A DNA stretch of 64,000 bases from NCBI RefSeq assembly GCF_013393905.1, contig NZ_CP040272.1:1426001-1490000 (forward strand), read 5' to 3'. Positions 31,843 to 41,700 of this stretch are shown piece after piece. The translations under genes were made by a program, and so were the position numbers. The stretch is from Nostoc sp. C052. Its GTDB lineage: Bacteria; Cyanobacteriota; Cyanobacteriia; Cyanobacteriales; Nostocaceae. Below the pieces are notes generated by a model. That model was not told the DNA's origin and ran no database searches. It saw only the letters and a program-made list of their open reading frames with translations. Each line of letters begins with the position of its first letter. Positions within the stretch are counted from its first letter, which is position 1.

Positions 31843-33873
31843 TTAAACCCTTATCCATTTCAATACCTCCGGGTCTTTGTCGTAGCGGTAGGTAAAGCCA
31901 TCATTGCTAGTAATGGACTTTTCAAGGCTAGCCTTGCTTCTGATAGTGTTAATACTAAAATCTGTTAATGTCTGCATTTCCTTATGAGAAAGACCTACGA
32001 TTGTGTCTATCTCTGGCGATACTTTTGGTTGAGTTTTATATTCATTATTGGGTAAAATATCTATTGTGGTTTCAGGATTTTCAGGAGAATTATTAATAAC
32101 AATTTCTCTTGCTTTTTGCTGTCGATAATCCTGTACGGTTAAAAGTTGCCAACTGGAATCTTGTGATAGTTCCAAAACCCATTGATGATAATTAAATAAG
32201 CTTTCTCTATGTCCAACACTGATAAATGTTGTTTTCGTCTCTTGTAATTGTTGATATAAATTTCTTTCATTGATTAAATCTAAAGCACTCGTTGCTTCAT
32301 CTAATATAGTGAATCTCGGATGAGTAACTAGCAATCGTGCAAATGCAAGGCGTTGCTGTTCTCCCAGTGATAATATGTTCTCCCAAGGAACTTCAGTATC
32401 AAAGCCATCTATTCGACTCAACAAGTTTTGTAGATTGACTTGTTGCAAAACTCCTTTGAGTTCTGCATCACTAATTTGACGAGTTGTATTTGGATAGAGT
32501 AACTGTTCGCGTAAAGTTCCCAAAATTATATAAGGGCGTTGGGGCAAAAACAATACTTCTTCTAAGGGAGGTCGCACCAGACGACCAGTCCCAGCATTCC
32601 ATAAACCTGCGATCGCTCTCAACAGAGAACTTTTACCTCGACCACTGGGGCCAACAATCAATAAACCTTCTCCTACTTGGACAGAAAGTGACAAATCTTC
32701 AACAATTATCTGCTCATAGTTAGGCGTTTGTAAAGTGAGATTCTCAAAGGTAAGATGGTTGTCTTCTATGGTTTTAATAGTACTTACATTCTCTGCTTCT
32801 TTGGTAACAAATTCTAACGAATTTGAAAACTCACTCAAACGCTCAACGTAAGTCGAAAATCGTCCAGAAGTTCCAAGTTCATTGATTATTTCGGCCAAAG
32901 CATTAGCAAACAGATTGCAAGCTAAACTGGCTTGGCCAACTTGTCCAAAATCAATGTCATCTCTAATATGTAAAGGGCCGAGTGCTATAAATGGGAATAT
33001 TTGGATAACAGCCTGATATCCTCGGTTAAAAATATCCTTATTTCTCTCCCAATCAATTTTGCGTTTAGCACTTTTTAGAAGATTACTAAATCTTCGTTGA
33101 ATTATATTTAATTCTTGGTTCTCTCCCCGAAAAAAAGCTATTGATTCAGCGTGATTCCGAACATGAGTTAGTGCATAATTATAGTCAGCTTTATATTCCA
33201 ATTCCTCTTGAGTAATTTTATTCAATTCTTGGGTTAAGTAAACAGCAATTATATTACCTACGATTGTATAAGCAACCAGACAAACTGCAACCAATTGGGA
33301 AATTGACCAGACAATGATTAAAAAAACCGTCATTTCCAGCACTTTTTCAAATAAAGTAGCTGAAAAACTGAGAGCATTTCTGGGAATGGGTTCAATTTCT
33401 TGGGCTAGACGTTGATCTGGGTTATCAATATCAGATTTAAAGTTAATTTTATAATAAGCACGATTGCCAAAATATTTTGCTAAAATACGATTGTTTAGCC
33501 ATTCATACCAATCAAGAGCAATTTTTTTTCTGACAAATTTAGAAATTCCTACTAAAAGTGTGACACAGATCAGGGCAGCGCCATAAACTAATAACGTATC
33601 AATAAATTGAGTAAAATCTTTTTCTTCAACGATCGCATCGACTAAATAACGACTAACGAAGCTATTAAAGGCAGTTACAGCCACGAGCGTGATAATTAAT
33701 AATATCAGCAGAAAGAGCATTGCCCATGCACGAATCACGTCTGAAAATGCCCTACCCCGTGCCTCTGTGGGATACCAATAAGGCCCTGCGATCGCTTTGA
33801 CATCCTCCCAGAATCGAGTAAAAGCTGAAGGAGTATTCATTATGTTTTTATTAAGAACAGTTTGAGATTGCAT
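31843..33873 (-). CDS. aptE: ABC transporter of the anabaenopeptin cluster (SbmA/BacA-like half transporter)
   Basis: The 676-residue protein fuses a membrane domain (about 45-330, six helices) with a nucleotide-binding domain (about 375-580). Motifs are Walker A GPSGRGKSS, signature LSLGEQQR and Walker B FTILDEATSALD. The membrane part is of the ABC_membrane_2 type (YddA, SbmA, BacA relatives), which export or import peptides. It lies 51 bases downstream of the terminal synthetase gene, as aptE does in Anabaena, and probably exports the peptide. The C-terminal tail (about 620-676) contains SHKEMQTLTDFSINTIRSK and ends YDKDPEVLKWIRV; this extension is shared with the second transporter at 61715-63742 and is not part of a normal ABC protein. 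Confidence 0.87.
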   Translation of the reverse strand: MQSQTVLNKNIMNTPSAFTRFWEDVKAIAGPYWYPTEARGRAFSDVIRAWAMLFLLILLIITLVAVTAFNSFVSRYLVDAIVEEKDFTQFIDTLLVYGAALICVTLLVGISKFVRKKIALDWYEWLNNRILAKYFGNRAYYKINFKSDIDNPDQRLAQEIEPIPRNALSFSATLFEKVLEMTVFLIIVWSISQLVAVCLVAYTIVGNIIAVYLTQELNKITQEELEYKADYNYALTHVRNHAESIAFFRGENQELNIIQRRFSNLLKSAKRKIDWERNKDIFNRGYQAVIQIFPFIALGPLHIRDDIDFGQVGQASLACNLFANALAEIINELGTSGRFSTYVERLSEFSNSLEFVTKEAENVSTIKTIEDNHLTFENLTLQTPNYEQIIVEDLSLSVQVGEGLLIVGPSGRGKSSLLRAIAGLWNAGTGRLVRPPLEEVLFLPQRPYIILGTLREQLLYPNTTRQISDAELKGVLQQVNLQNLLSRIDGFDTEVPWENILSLGEQQRLAFARLLVTHPRFTILDEATSALDLINERNLYQQLQETKTTFISVGHRESLFNYHQWVLELSQDSSWQLLTVQDYRQQKAREIVINNSPENPETTIDILPNNEYKTQPKVSPEIDTIVGLSHKEMQTLTDFSINTIRSKASLEKSITSNDGFTYRYDKDPEVLKWIRV

Positions 33874-33924
33874 TTTATAAAAATAAGTTGAGGCTTTTGA
33901 GGCTGACTGAATAGCTTTTGTATT

Positions 33925-36900
33925 TTACATTAAAGCTTGTAGTTGTGTGGCTAATAGTTTGACATTAGGTTCATAAAGCATAAGACCGTGGTTTCCCGGT
34001 ACAAAAATTACCTTTACAGGCTTTTTAGTATAGGTTTGCCATCCCCAATCGGGTAAATTGTAATCAGAAAAACCTTGGAGTTCTTGCAAAACAATCTCCT
34101 GAACTTCTTGAGCGCGGAATAAAACAATAGGGGCGGAAATTGAATAATTTGGCTGATAATTTGCGTAATTTAGCGTTAGCACTTTCATTACTTTCAGATT
34201 GTTTTTGAGCAAAGATATAGTTGAGTGTTCCGGGAGGATATTATATTGGTACAAATATTCTGCGGCCAGATCCCACCTGGCTTGGTCATTGCTTTGATCG
34301 GCTAAATCTGAATATTTCAAACCTAAAGAGACTCCCTTTAAGGCTTGAATACGTTGAATCGATTGCCAAATCCAATCAATATCTGTTCTATTAGTTAAAT
34401 ACTTAGGTTGAGAAACTAGTCCAGCATCCAAGATAGCTAGTAAACTCACCGTTTCACCTTGCTGTTCCAGTTGAGAAGCCATTTCAAAAGCAACAGCACA
34501 ACCTGAAGAGTATCCTACTAATATGTATGGACTTTTGGTTTGCTGTTGACGTAATATATCAATCAGTTGACTCGTATGGGCTACTACTGATTCAGGAAGT
34601 GGGCTAAGTCCATCTCGTCCTGGAGTTTCGAGTGCATACACTGGACGTTCAATTCCTAAATTGATTGCCAAATCTCGAAAATAAAAACCGTGTCCGTTTG
34701 CGCCAGGTAGAAGAAATATAGGAGTTGCTTTTCCCTGAGGTTGAAATAAAAGTAAATCGGAATTTAACTGTTGAACCTCAGTATTACAAAGTTTTTCTGA
34801 TAATTGAGCAATAGTAGGATTTTGAAATAAACTACTTAAAGAAAGTTGTTGACTAAATACCTGTTGAATATTGTTGAGTAGTTTAATTGCTAATAAAGAA
34901 TGACCGCCTAAGTCAAAAAAATTATCATGAATTCCAATATTCTGACGTTCGAGTACAGTAGACCATACTCGCATTAGTTGTTGTTCAACTTCATTACGCG
35001 GGGCTTCATATAAACATTCAATTACAGCATTTGGAACAGGTAAAGCTCTACGGTCAATTTTTCCATTGGGAGTTAAAGGTAACTCATCCAGTACGATGAT
35101 CTGAGCAGGGATCATATAATCGGGCAGACGGGATTTCAGTTGATTCTTCAATTGGGTAGAAAAATCATTGGTGATTCCCGTTATGTAGGCAATTAAACTC
35201 TGGTTACTCTCAGTTTTATATAAGGTGATAATTGCTTCTTTAACTGATGGATGTTGCAACAAAATCGATTCAATTTCACCAAGTTCAATTCTAAAACCCC
35301 GTAATTTAATCTGCTCGTCAATGCGGCCTAGATACTCAAGATTTCCATTAAACCCCCATCTTGCTAAGTCGCCAGTTTTGTAAATTCGCTCAGTTTTACC
35401 GAATAAATCAATTTTGATAAATTTCTCGGCGGTTAAATCAGGACGGTTAAGATAACCTCGTGCCAAACCCACACCAGCGATGCACAATTCTCCAGGTATA
35501 CCAGGCGCTAAGGGTTGATTGTGGGCATCTAAAATGTAGATGCGGATATTAGATAATGGTTGGCCAATGGGCAGTTTTTTCCCATTAGGATGACAGAGTG
35601 CGATCGCAGCACAAACTGTAGATTCTGTAGGGCCGTAGCCATTGAAAAAACTTCGTCCAGTTGCCCATTGGGTAACTAATTCTGTTGGGCAAGTTTCACC
35701 AGCAACAACTATAGTTTGGCAATTGGGTAAAGCAGCTTGAGGTAATAGGGATAAGACTGAAGGGGGTAAGGTGATATGGGAAATTTTATGATTTGCTAAG
35801 AAGTTAACCAAAGCTTGACTTGGTAATAAGGTTTCTTTCTTTGCTAAATACAAACAAGCACCTGTGGTAATCGCAGTAGCAATTTCCCAAATTGAAGCAT
35901 CGAAGCTGAAAGAAGAAAACTGAAGCAATCGGCTTTGAGGTTGAATTTGCAAAATGGTGGCGATCGCCACAATCAAATTCACCAGTCCCCCATGTTCAAT
36001 CATCACCCCTTTGGGTCGTCCCGTTGAACCAGAAGTATAAATCACATAAGCCAAATCATTAGGCGCACTTCGAGGATCGGGATTATCTGTTAATTCTTCG
36101 GCGAAAGTTTCCCGATCTAAACAAATTACCTGAGAGGGGTTTTCGAGGTTAACTAAGGGTAATTGATCTACTAAAAAACTTTGAGTCAGTAACACCGATG
36201 TCCTACAGTCTTGTAGCATGAACTCAATTCGTTCTTTAGGATAATTAGGATCAATCGGCACATAAGCCGCACCTGCTTTCAGGACACCGAGTACACCAAT
36301 AATCATTTCTAAAGACCGTTCAACGCAGATACCGATTAAAGTATCTGGCTGAATTTGGTGATTTTGAATTAAATAATGAGCCAGTTGGTTGGCTTTTTGA
36401 TTGAGTTGCTGATAAGTTAACTGTTGAGATTCAAAGACTAAAACGATATTATGAGGATTTTTTTCAACTTGTTGTTCAAATATTTCAACTAAAGTTTTAT
36501 CGTGGGGATAGTCAGTTTGAGTTTGATTCCAGCATTGCAATTGTAAAAGTTCATGCGCTGTCATCAAAGGCAAGGTCTTGATAGGTTGGTTCGGGTTATC
36601 AACAATTCCCCTAAGCAAAACTTCAAACTGTTCCGCCATCCTTTGTATAGTACTTTTATCAAAAAGATCGGTCGCATATTCCCAAGTTAAATTTAACTGG
36701 TTATCAGATTCTATGACCAGAAGTGTTAGGTCAAACTTAGCAAATGGATAGGTTAATGGGAGCCATTCAATCTCTAACCCTGGTAAACTTAAGTCGGTAC
36801 TTTCATTATTTTCCAGTGCTAACATGACCTGGAATAAGGGGTTGTAGCTCAGACTGCGTTCTGGTTGCAACTGTTCTACCAGATACTCAAAGGGAATGTC

Positions 36901-38103
36901 TTGATGAGAGTAGGCATCTAAACAAGTTTGACGAGTTTGTTGCAATAAATCGATAAAGCTTTCTTCCGGCTTGATTTGGTTACGCAGTATCAAGGTATTG
37001 ACAAAAAAGCCGATTAACCCTTCCGTTTGGCTATGGGTGCGGTTAGCGATCGCAGAACCAATACATAAATCTTCTTGGCGACTATAACGAGAAAGCAGAA
37101 TGCTGAAAGCCGCCAACAAAGTCATAAATAAACTTGCGCCTTGCTGTTGACTAAAAGTTGTAATGGCAAGAGTTAAGTCAGGTGATAGGGAATAGCGATC
37201 GCGATCGCCTCGGTAGCTTTGCAGTGCTGGACGGGGATAATCGGTAGGTAACTCAAGTAATGGGGGAGCATCCTGAAGTTGATTTTTCCAGTAGTTGATC
37301 TGGGTTTCTAATACTTCCCCTTGTAACCAATTTCGTTGCCAGTTTGCGTAATCGCTGTATTGAATTGGCAATGGTGAAAGATTTGGGATTTGACCCTGGG
37401 AAAAGGCGGTATAAACTTGTCTTAACTCACGGAAAAACACCCCCATTGACCAGCCATCACTAATAATGTGGTGCATATTGATGAGTAGCACATATTTCTG
37501 CTCCTTGAGTTGCAGCAGCTTTGCTTTAAACAAAGGGCCAGTACTCAAATCAAACGGTTCTTGAGCATGAGCATCAATAAAATGCTTGATGGTTGGAGAT
37601 TGGGGATGTTCATCAAGGTTTCGCCCGTCTTGTATAGTTAAAACTTCGATGTCGTCTAAATTTTGGATCGCAATTTGAGGTTGTCCCGCCACTGTGGGAA
37701 AATACATCCTGAGACTGTCATGGCGGTTCAGCAGGTAAACCAAACTAGAATGCAGAGCATCAATATTGAGGTTTCCATCTAGTTGTAAAGCGATCGGCAT
37801 ATTGTAACTAGCTGATGGCCCTTGAAGTTGCGCTAACAGCCAGATGCGTTGTTGAGCAAAAGAAAGAGGCTTTGGGGCATCATCTGGTAAAGTCGGAATT
37901 TCCTCTGCTATGACAGTTGTGGCTTTGACAGAATTTAAGAATGCTAATATATCTGTTTTGTTGGCTTGAATTTCCTGCTTTAGTTCAGAAGTTAAGGCAT
38001 TTTTACTAGTACGAATTCGTAACTTATCATCTTCAGCCCAAATTCGACAGCCCATATTCTGCAAACGAAGCATTAAAGAAACCAATTGCTCATTTTTTGT
38101 CAT
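33925..38103 (-). CDS. aptD: anabaenopeptin synthetase, terminal module C-A-T-TE
   Basis: I start at the ATG at 38103; an upstream GTG at 38133 adds repeat-like sequence. About 1392 residues: a TubC-type docking domain (1-55, LVSLMLRLQNMGCRIWAEDD), condensation domain with HHIISDG near 210, adenylation domain with YTSGSTGRPKG near 690, carrier domain LGGHSLL near 1066 and thioesterase with the nucleophile in GYSSG near 1195 and His in PGNHG near 1373. The ten-residue code read by eye is DAWTVAGVCK, almost the Phe code DAWTVAAVCK. This module should add residue 6 (Phe), and the thioesterase should close the ring onto the Lys side chain. Placement of aptD after aptC, with an Uma2 gene in between, is unusual. 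Confidence 0.92.
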   Translation of the reverse strand: MTKNEQLVSLMLRLQNMGCRIWAEDDKLRIRTSKNALTSELKQEIQANKTDILAFLNSVKATTVIAEEIPTLPDDAPKPLSFAQQRIWLLAQLQGPSASYNMPIALQLDGNLNIDALHSSLVYLLNRHDSLRMYFPTVAGQPQIAIQNLDDIEVLTIQDGRNLDEHPQSPTIKHFIDAHAQEPFDLSTGPLFKAKLLQLKEQKYVLLINMHHIISDGWSMGVFFRELRQVYTAFSQGQIPNLSPLPIQYSDYANWQRNWLQGEVLETQINYWKNQLQDAPPLLELPTDYPRPALQSYRGDRDRYSLSPDLTLAITTFSQQQGASLFMTLLAAFSILLSRYSRQEDLCIGSAIANRTHSQTEGLIGFFVNTLILRNQIKPEESFIDLLQQTRQTCLDAYSHQDIPFEYLVEQLQPERSLSYNPLFQVMLALENNESTDLSLPGLEIEWLPLTYPFAKFDLTLLVIESDNQLNLTWEYATDLFDKSTIQRMAEQFEVLLRGIVDNPNQPIKTLPLMTAHELLQLQCWNQTQTDYPHDKTLVEIFEQQVEKNPHNIVLVFESQQLTYQQLNQKANQLAHYLIQNHQIQPDTLIGICVERSLEMIIGVLGVLKAGAAYVPIDPNYPKERIEFMLQDCRTSVLLTQSFLVDQLPLVNLENPSQVICLDRETFAEELTDNPDPRSAPNDLAYVIYTSGSTGRPKGVMIEHGGLVNLIVAIATILQIQPQSRLLQFSSFSFDASIWEIATAITTGACLYLAKKETLLPSQALVNFLANHKISHITLPPSVLSLLPQAALPNCQTIVVAGETCPTELVTQWATGRSFFNGYGPTESTVCAAIALCHPNGKKLPIGQPLSNIRIYILDAHNQPLAPGIPGELCIAGVGLARGYLNRPDLTAEKFIKIDLFGKTERIYKTGDLARWGFNGNLEYLGRIDEQIKLRGFRIELGEIESILLQHPSVKEAIITLYKTESNQSLIAYITGITNDFSTQLKNQLKSRLPDYMIPAQIIVLDELPLTPNGKIDRRALPVPNAVIECLYEAPRNEVEQQLMRVWSTVLERQNIGIHDNFFDLGGHSLLAIKLLNNIQQVFSQQLSLSSLFQNPTIAQLSEKLCNTEVQQLNSDLLLFQPQGKATPIFLLPGANGHGFYFRDLAINLGIERPVYALETPGRDGLSPLPESVVAHTSQLIDILRQQQTKSPYILVGYSSGCAVAFEMASQLEQQGETVSLLAILDAGLVSQPKYLTNRTDIDWIWQSIQRIQALKGVSLGLKYSDLADQSNDQARWDLAAEYLYQYNILPEHSTISLLKNNLKVMKVLTLNYANYQPNYSISAPIVLFRAQEVQEIVLQELQGFSDYNLPDWGWQTYTKKPVKVIFVPGNHGLMLYEPNVKLLATQLQALM

Positions 38104-38150
38104 AATTTCGGGACAATGTAGAGTATTCACCAATTCAGAATTCTGAATTC

Positions 38151-38744
38151 TTAAAATTCTGGCTTCTGGGCGATCGCTTCCAATTCTACATCCTGGTAAA
38201 GGTCAGTAAAGGAAGCAGTTAGGTTAATACTTTGAAGTTCAAAAGTTTGGTTATCAGGTGTATAGGTTTGTAACACCCATAAGCCTTGTTCATTACGGCG
38301 GAAGGTTTCAACTCGTTGGTGTTTAGTGTTAACTAAAACGTATTCCTCTACACTATCAAGGGTTTGATAGTCGTTGAATTTGTCACCTCGATCAAAGGCT
38401 TCAGTAGAATCGGATAGAACTTCGATAATAAGTTTAGAAAAGCGTTTATAGGTAGGAGTTTCTCGGTCTTGAGGGTCGCAGGTTACGAAAATATCAGGGT
38501 AATAAAAGCGGTTACGCTTTTCAATCCTGGCTTTAATATCGGCAAAATAAACTCGACAGTCTGACCCTCGAAAGTGGTTACGAATCAAAATAAATAGGTT
38601 TCCGACAATGGTGTTATGAGTGTCAGTTGTTCCCGCCATTGCGTAAACTTGACCATCAATATATTCATGTTTTATATTGCTTTTTTCTTCTAGTTGGAGG
38701 TATTCTTCGGGAGTGATAAAAACTGAATCAGATAGAGCAATCAT
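38151..38744 (-). CDS. Uma2 family (DUF820) endonuclease-like protein
   Basis: The 197-residue protein is a member of the cyanobacteria-rich Uma2 family, which has a PD-(D/E)XK nuclease fold. The family patterns are visible: TPEEYLQLEEKS, HEYIDGQVYAMAG, the catalytic FYYPDIFVTCDP, KLIIEVLSDSTEAFDRGDK and EEYVLVNT. Many Uma2 genes scatter through cyanobacterial genomes, often near mobile DNA. Here it splits the synthetase genes aptC and aptD, with short gaps (53 and 47 bases) and the same direction, so it would be cotranscribed. It has no expected part in peptide synthesis and is probably a hitchhiking insertion. Confidence 0.9.
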   Translation of the reverse strand: MIALSDSVFITPEEYLQLEEKSNIKHEYIDGQVYAMAGTTDTHNTIVGNLFILIRNHFRGSDCRVYFADIKARIEKRNRFYYPDIFVTCDPQDRETPTYKRFSKLIIEVLSDSTEAFDRGDKFNDYQTLDSVEEYVLVNTKHQRVETFRRNEQGLWVLQTYTPDNQTFELQSINLTASFTDLYQDVELEAIAQKPEF

Positions 38745-38797
38745 GGGTTAAGTTAAAGGTAAAGTTTACTTGAGGACGTGTTTTAAACCGTAGTACT

Positions 38798-41700
38798 TTA
38801 AAATTCTATTTCCTCTTCATCTGAGTTGAGAGACTGCATACTTTCATCGGTGGAATTAACCCAAATACAGGTATCAATATAAGTCGCTAATTCTGTGAGA
38901 GTGGGAAATTCAAATATCTTTCGCAGAGGCAGTTCTACCTTGAATTTATCACGGATACGGGCAATCAGTTGGGTTGCTAATAAAGAATGACCTCCCAAGT
39001 TAAAGAAGTTATCATGACAGGCGTAGGCGTAGCCCGCCGCAGGCATCGCTTCATATTTAAGCAGCTTCGCCCACAATTCGGCAAGCAATTTTTCTGTCGC
39101 TGTTAGAGGTAATTCAATGTCTGTTGATGAAACTGTTGTATTTGGTGCAGGTAAAGCTTTACTGTCTACTTTTCCATTTGGTGTCAGTGGTAGTTTTTCT
39201 AACACGGTGAAATGGCTAGGAATCATATAATCAGGCAGAGTTTTTCCTAGAAAATCCCGCCATTCTTCTAATAATGCTGAGTCAACTTGATTAGTGCGAT
39301 ATTGTAACGGTTGATTGGCATAATGTTGACAAGGTTTTATCTGCAAATTTTTACCCTGAGAAAATATTGGCAATATCGCCTTTCCGGGAATTTTTCGTTG
39401 AAAAACAACATCGTAATCAGCAAACCCTGTGGGGCTATATTGGATGAAAGTAATATAGGGCAAATATCGCGCGAAAGTTCGGAATAATTCGGGTTCGATT
39501 CCTAATTTAGCTTGGGCAACTACCGCTTTTAAATCTGAAACATTACTATCTAATTTCGCAATTTCTTCTAATAGTAGCATTTCTGAAGTGAGGCGAGCAT
39601 TTGGAACACTTTTAATGCATAATAAATCTGGTTGCTGAGTTGTTAAAATTTTCTCAATTTTCTCTAAATTCAGTTGCTCAATTTGCCAATCTAAGCATTG
39701 TGCTTCTGCAATGGTAGTATTTATTTGATCTAAATGTAAAACAACGTCGTAACGAAAACGACTCATTTCCGTGTGAGCATAACCCCGTTTCAATTGAATC
39801 TGTACGTGACTAATGCGAGGAAAGCGTTGTTTGAGAGCGATAAAGAAATCAGGTTCAATAAGTAATTCGCTTTCGGTGTCAATGCTTTTTTGAATCTGTT
39901 GACGCAAGTCTTTAATTGATAACTCATTGGGAGCGCGATAAAACTCAACGGCGGTGTAGAAAGCTTCTAATAGTTGAAGATTACGCACATCACCAATAAA
40001 GATTGTTCCCTGAGTTTTCACAGCTTTGATAGCCCTCTCCAAGACTTGCAAAAAGTAATCCAGAGAGGGAAAATACTGGATAACAGAATTGATGATTACC
40101 AAGTCATAAGCATTTATCTCAATATTATCAAACTGGTTAGCTGCACTCGTTTTTAAAGTAACTTTCTCATTGAGAGACTGCTGTTTGAGATGTTGTTCAA
40201 TATACTGCAATGCTTCCGATGAAAAATCTGTACCCAAATAATGTTGACAATGGGGTGCAACTTTAAACAACAACATTCCTGTACCACAACCTATTTCCCA
40301 GACCCGTTTTGGTGCAAGTTCTAAAATTTGGGCAACTGTTGTATCTCGCCATTCCTGCATCGCTGCTTGGGAAATGGGTTCTCCTGTGTAGCTATCATTC
40401 CAACCGGCTAGATTCAGAGTTGGATCATCAGTTGGGGTTTGTTGCTGAGAATAGCTATTATTGAAAACTTGCTGCCACAGTTCTACCTGTTCAGATGTTG
40501 CATCCAACGTCTCTACATCTGTTGGCGTAGGTACAATGTAAGCTAGCAAGCGTTGATTAATTGCATCTTCTCCTTGTAAAATCACTACTACTTGCTGAAT
40601 TTTCGAGTGTTTGGCTAACAAGGCTTCAATTTCACCCAATTCGATCCGAAAGCCACGCAGTTTTACTTGGTTGTCATTCCGCCCCAAGTATTGTATGTTA
40701 CCGTCTGGCAACCATCTGGCTAAATCTCCGGTTTTATAAACTCGCTCTTGTTCGCCAAATAAGTCGAGTTCGATAAATTTTTCTGCTGTGAGTTCGGGAC
40801 GGTTGAGATAGCCACGGGCTAAACCATCACCCGCAATACAAAGTTCGCCAGAAATGCCAGGAGGTAGGGGTTGGTTTTGGTCGTCTAAAATGTAGATACG
40901 CGCATTAGCAATTGGTCTTCCGATTAATAAATCGCCAACTAAATCCATTTTTCCAGTTGCTTCGTAGACACAACACCCCACAACCGCTTCTGTCGGCCCA
41001 TATTCGTTGATCAGGCGGGTATCAGGAGCATGAGTCAGCCACGGGATTATTTGGTTAGCGCGTAATGCCTCGCCGCCTAAAACCAAGGCATTAACTCGAT
41101 TTTGCATAGCATTAGCATCAATAAGTTGCTGATTGAGTATTTCCAGATGGGAGGGGGTGATTTTGATAAGGGAGAGATGATTGTTCTGTTTGATGATGTT
41201 TGCTAAAGCTTCAATTTCTTGTTTTTCTCTTACCAAGATAGTGGTGCGCCCACAAATTAGAGGTAGGTAAAGAGAGGTAATGGTTGCATCAAAGCTTAGG
41301 GAAGACTGGACGGGTGTACCTTGTCCTGGCGCTACTACATAGAAGTCTTTTGCCCAGTGCAAATAGTTAGTTAAACCACGGTGCAGTACTTGTACGCCTT
41401 TGGGTTTCCCAGCAGAGCCTGATGTGTAAATCACATAAGCTAAATCATCTTGATTTTGGATTTTGGATTTTGGATTTTGGATTTTGGATTTTTCTGGAAA
41501 TTGGTTGGTAAATTTATCCTCATCTAAATATAGAATTTTTCGGGAGTGAGGAGTGGTCAGTGGGGAATGGAAAAGAGTTTCTTTATTCCCAGTCCCTAAT
41601 CCCCAATCCCCAATCCCCAATCTATCTTTAACTAGACTATGGGTGAGCAAAACTCTTGCCCCACAGTCTTCGAGCATAAAACGAATCCGCTCCTGTGGGT

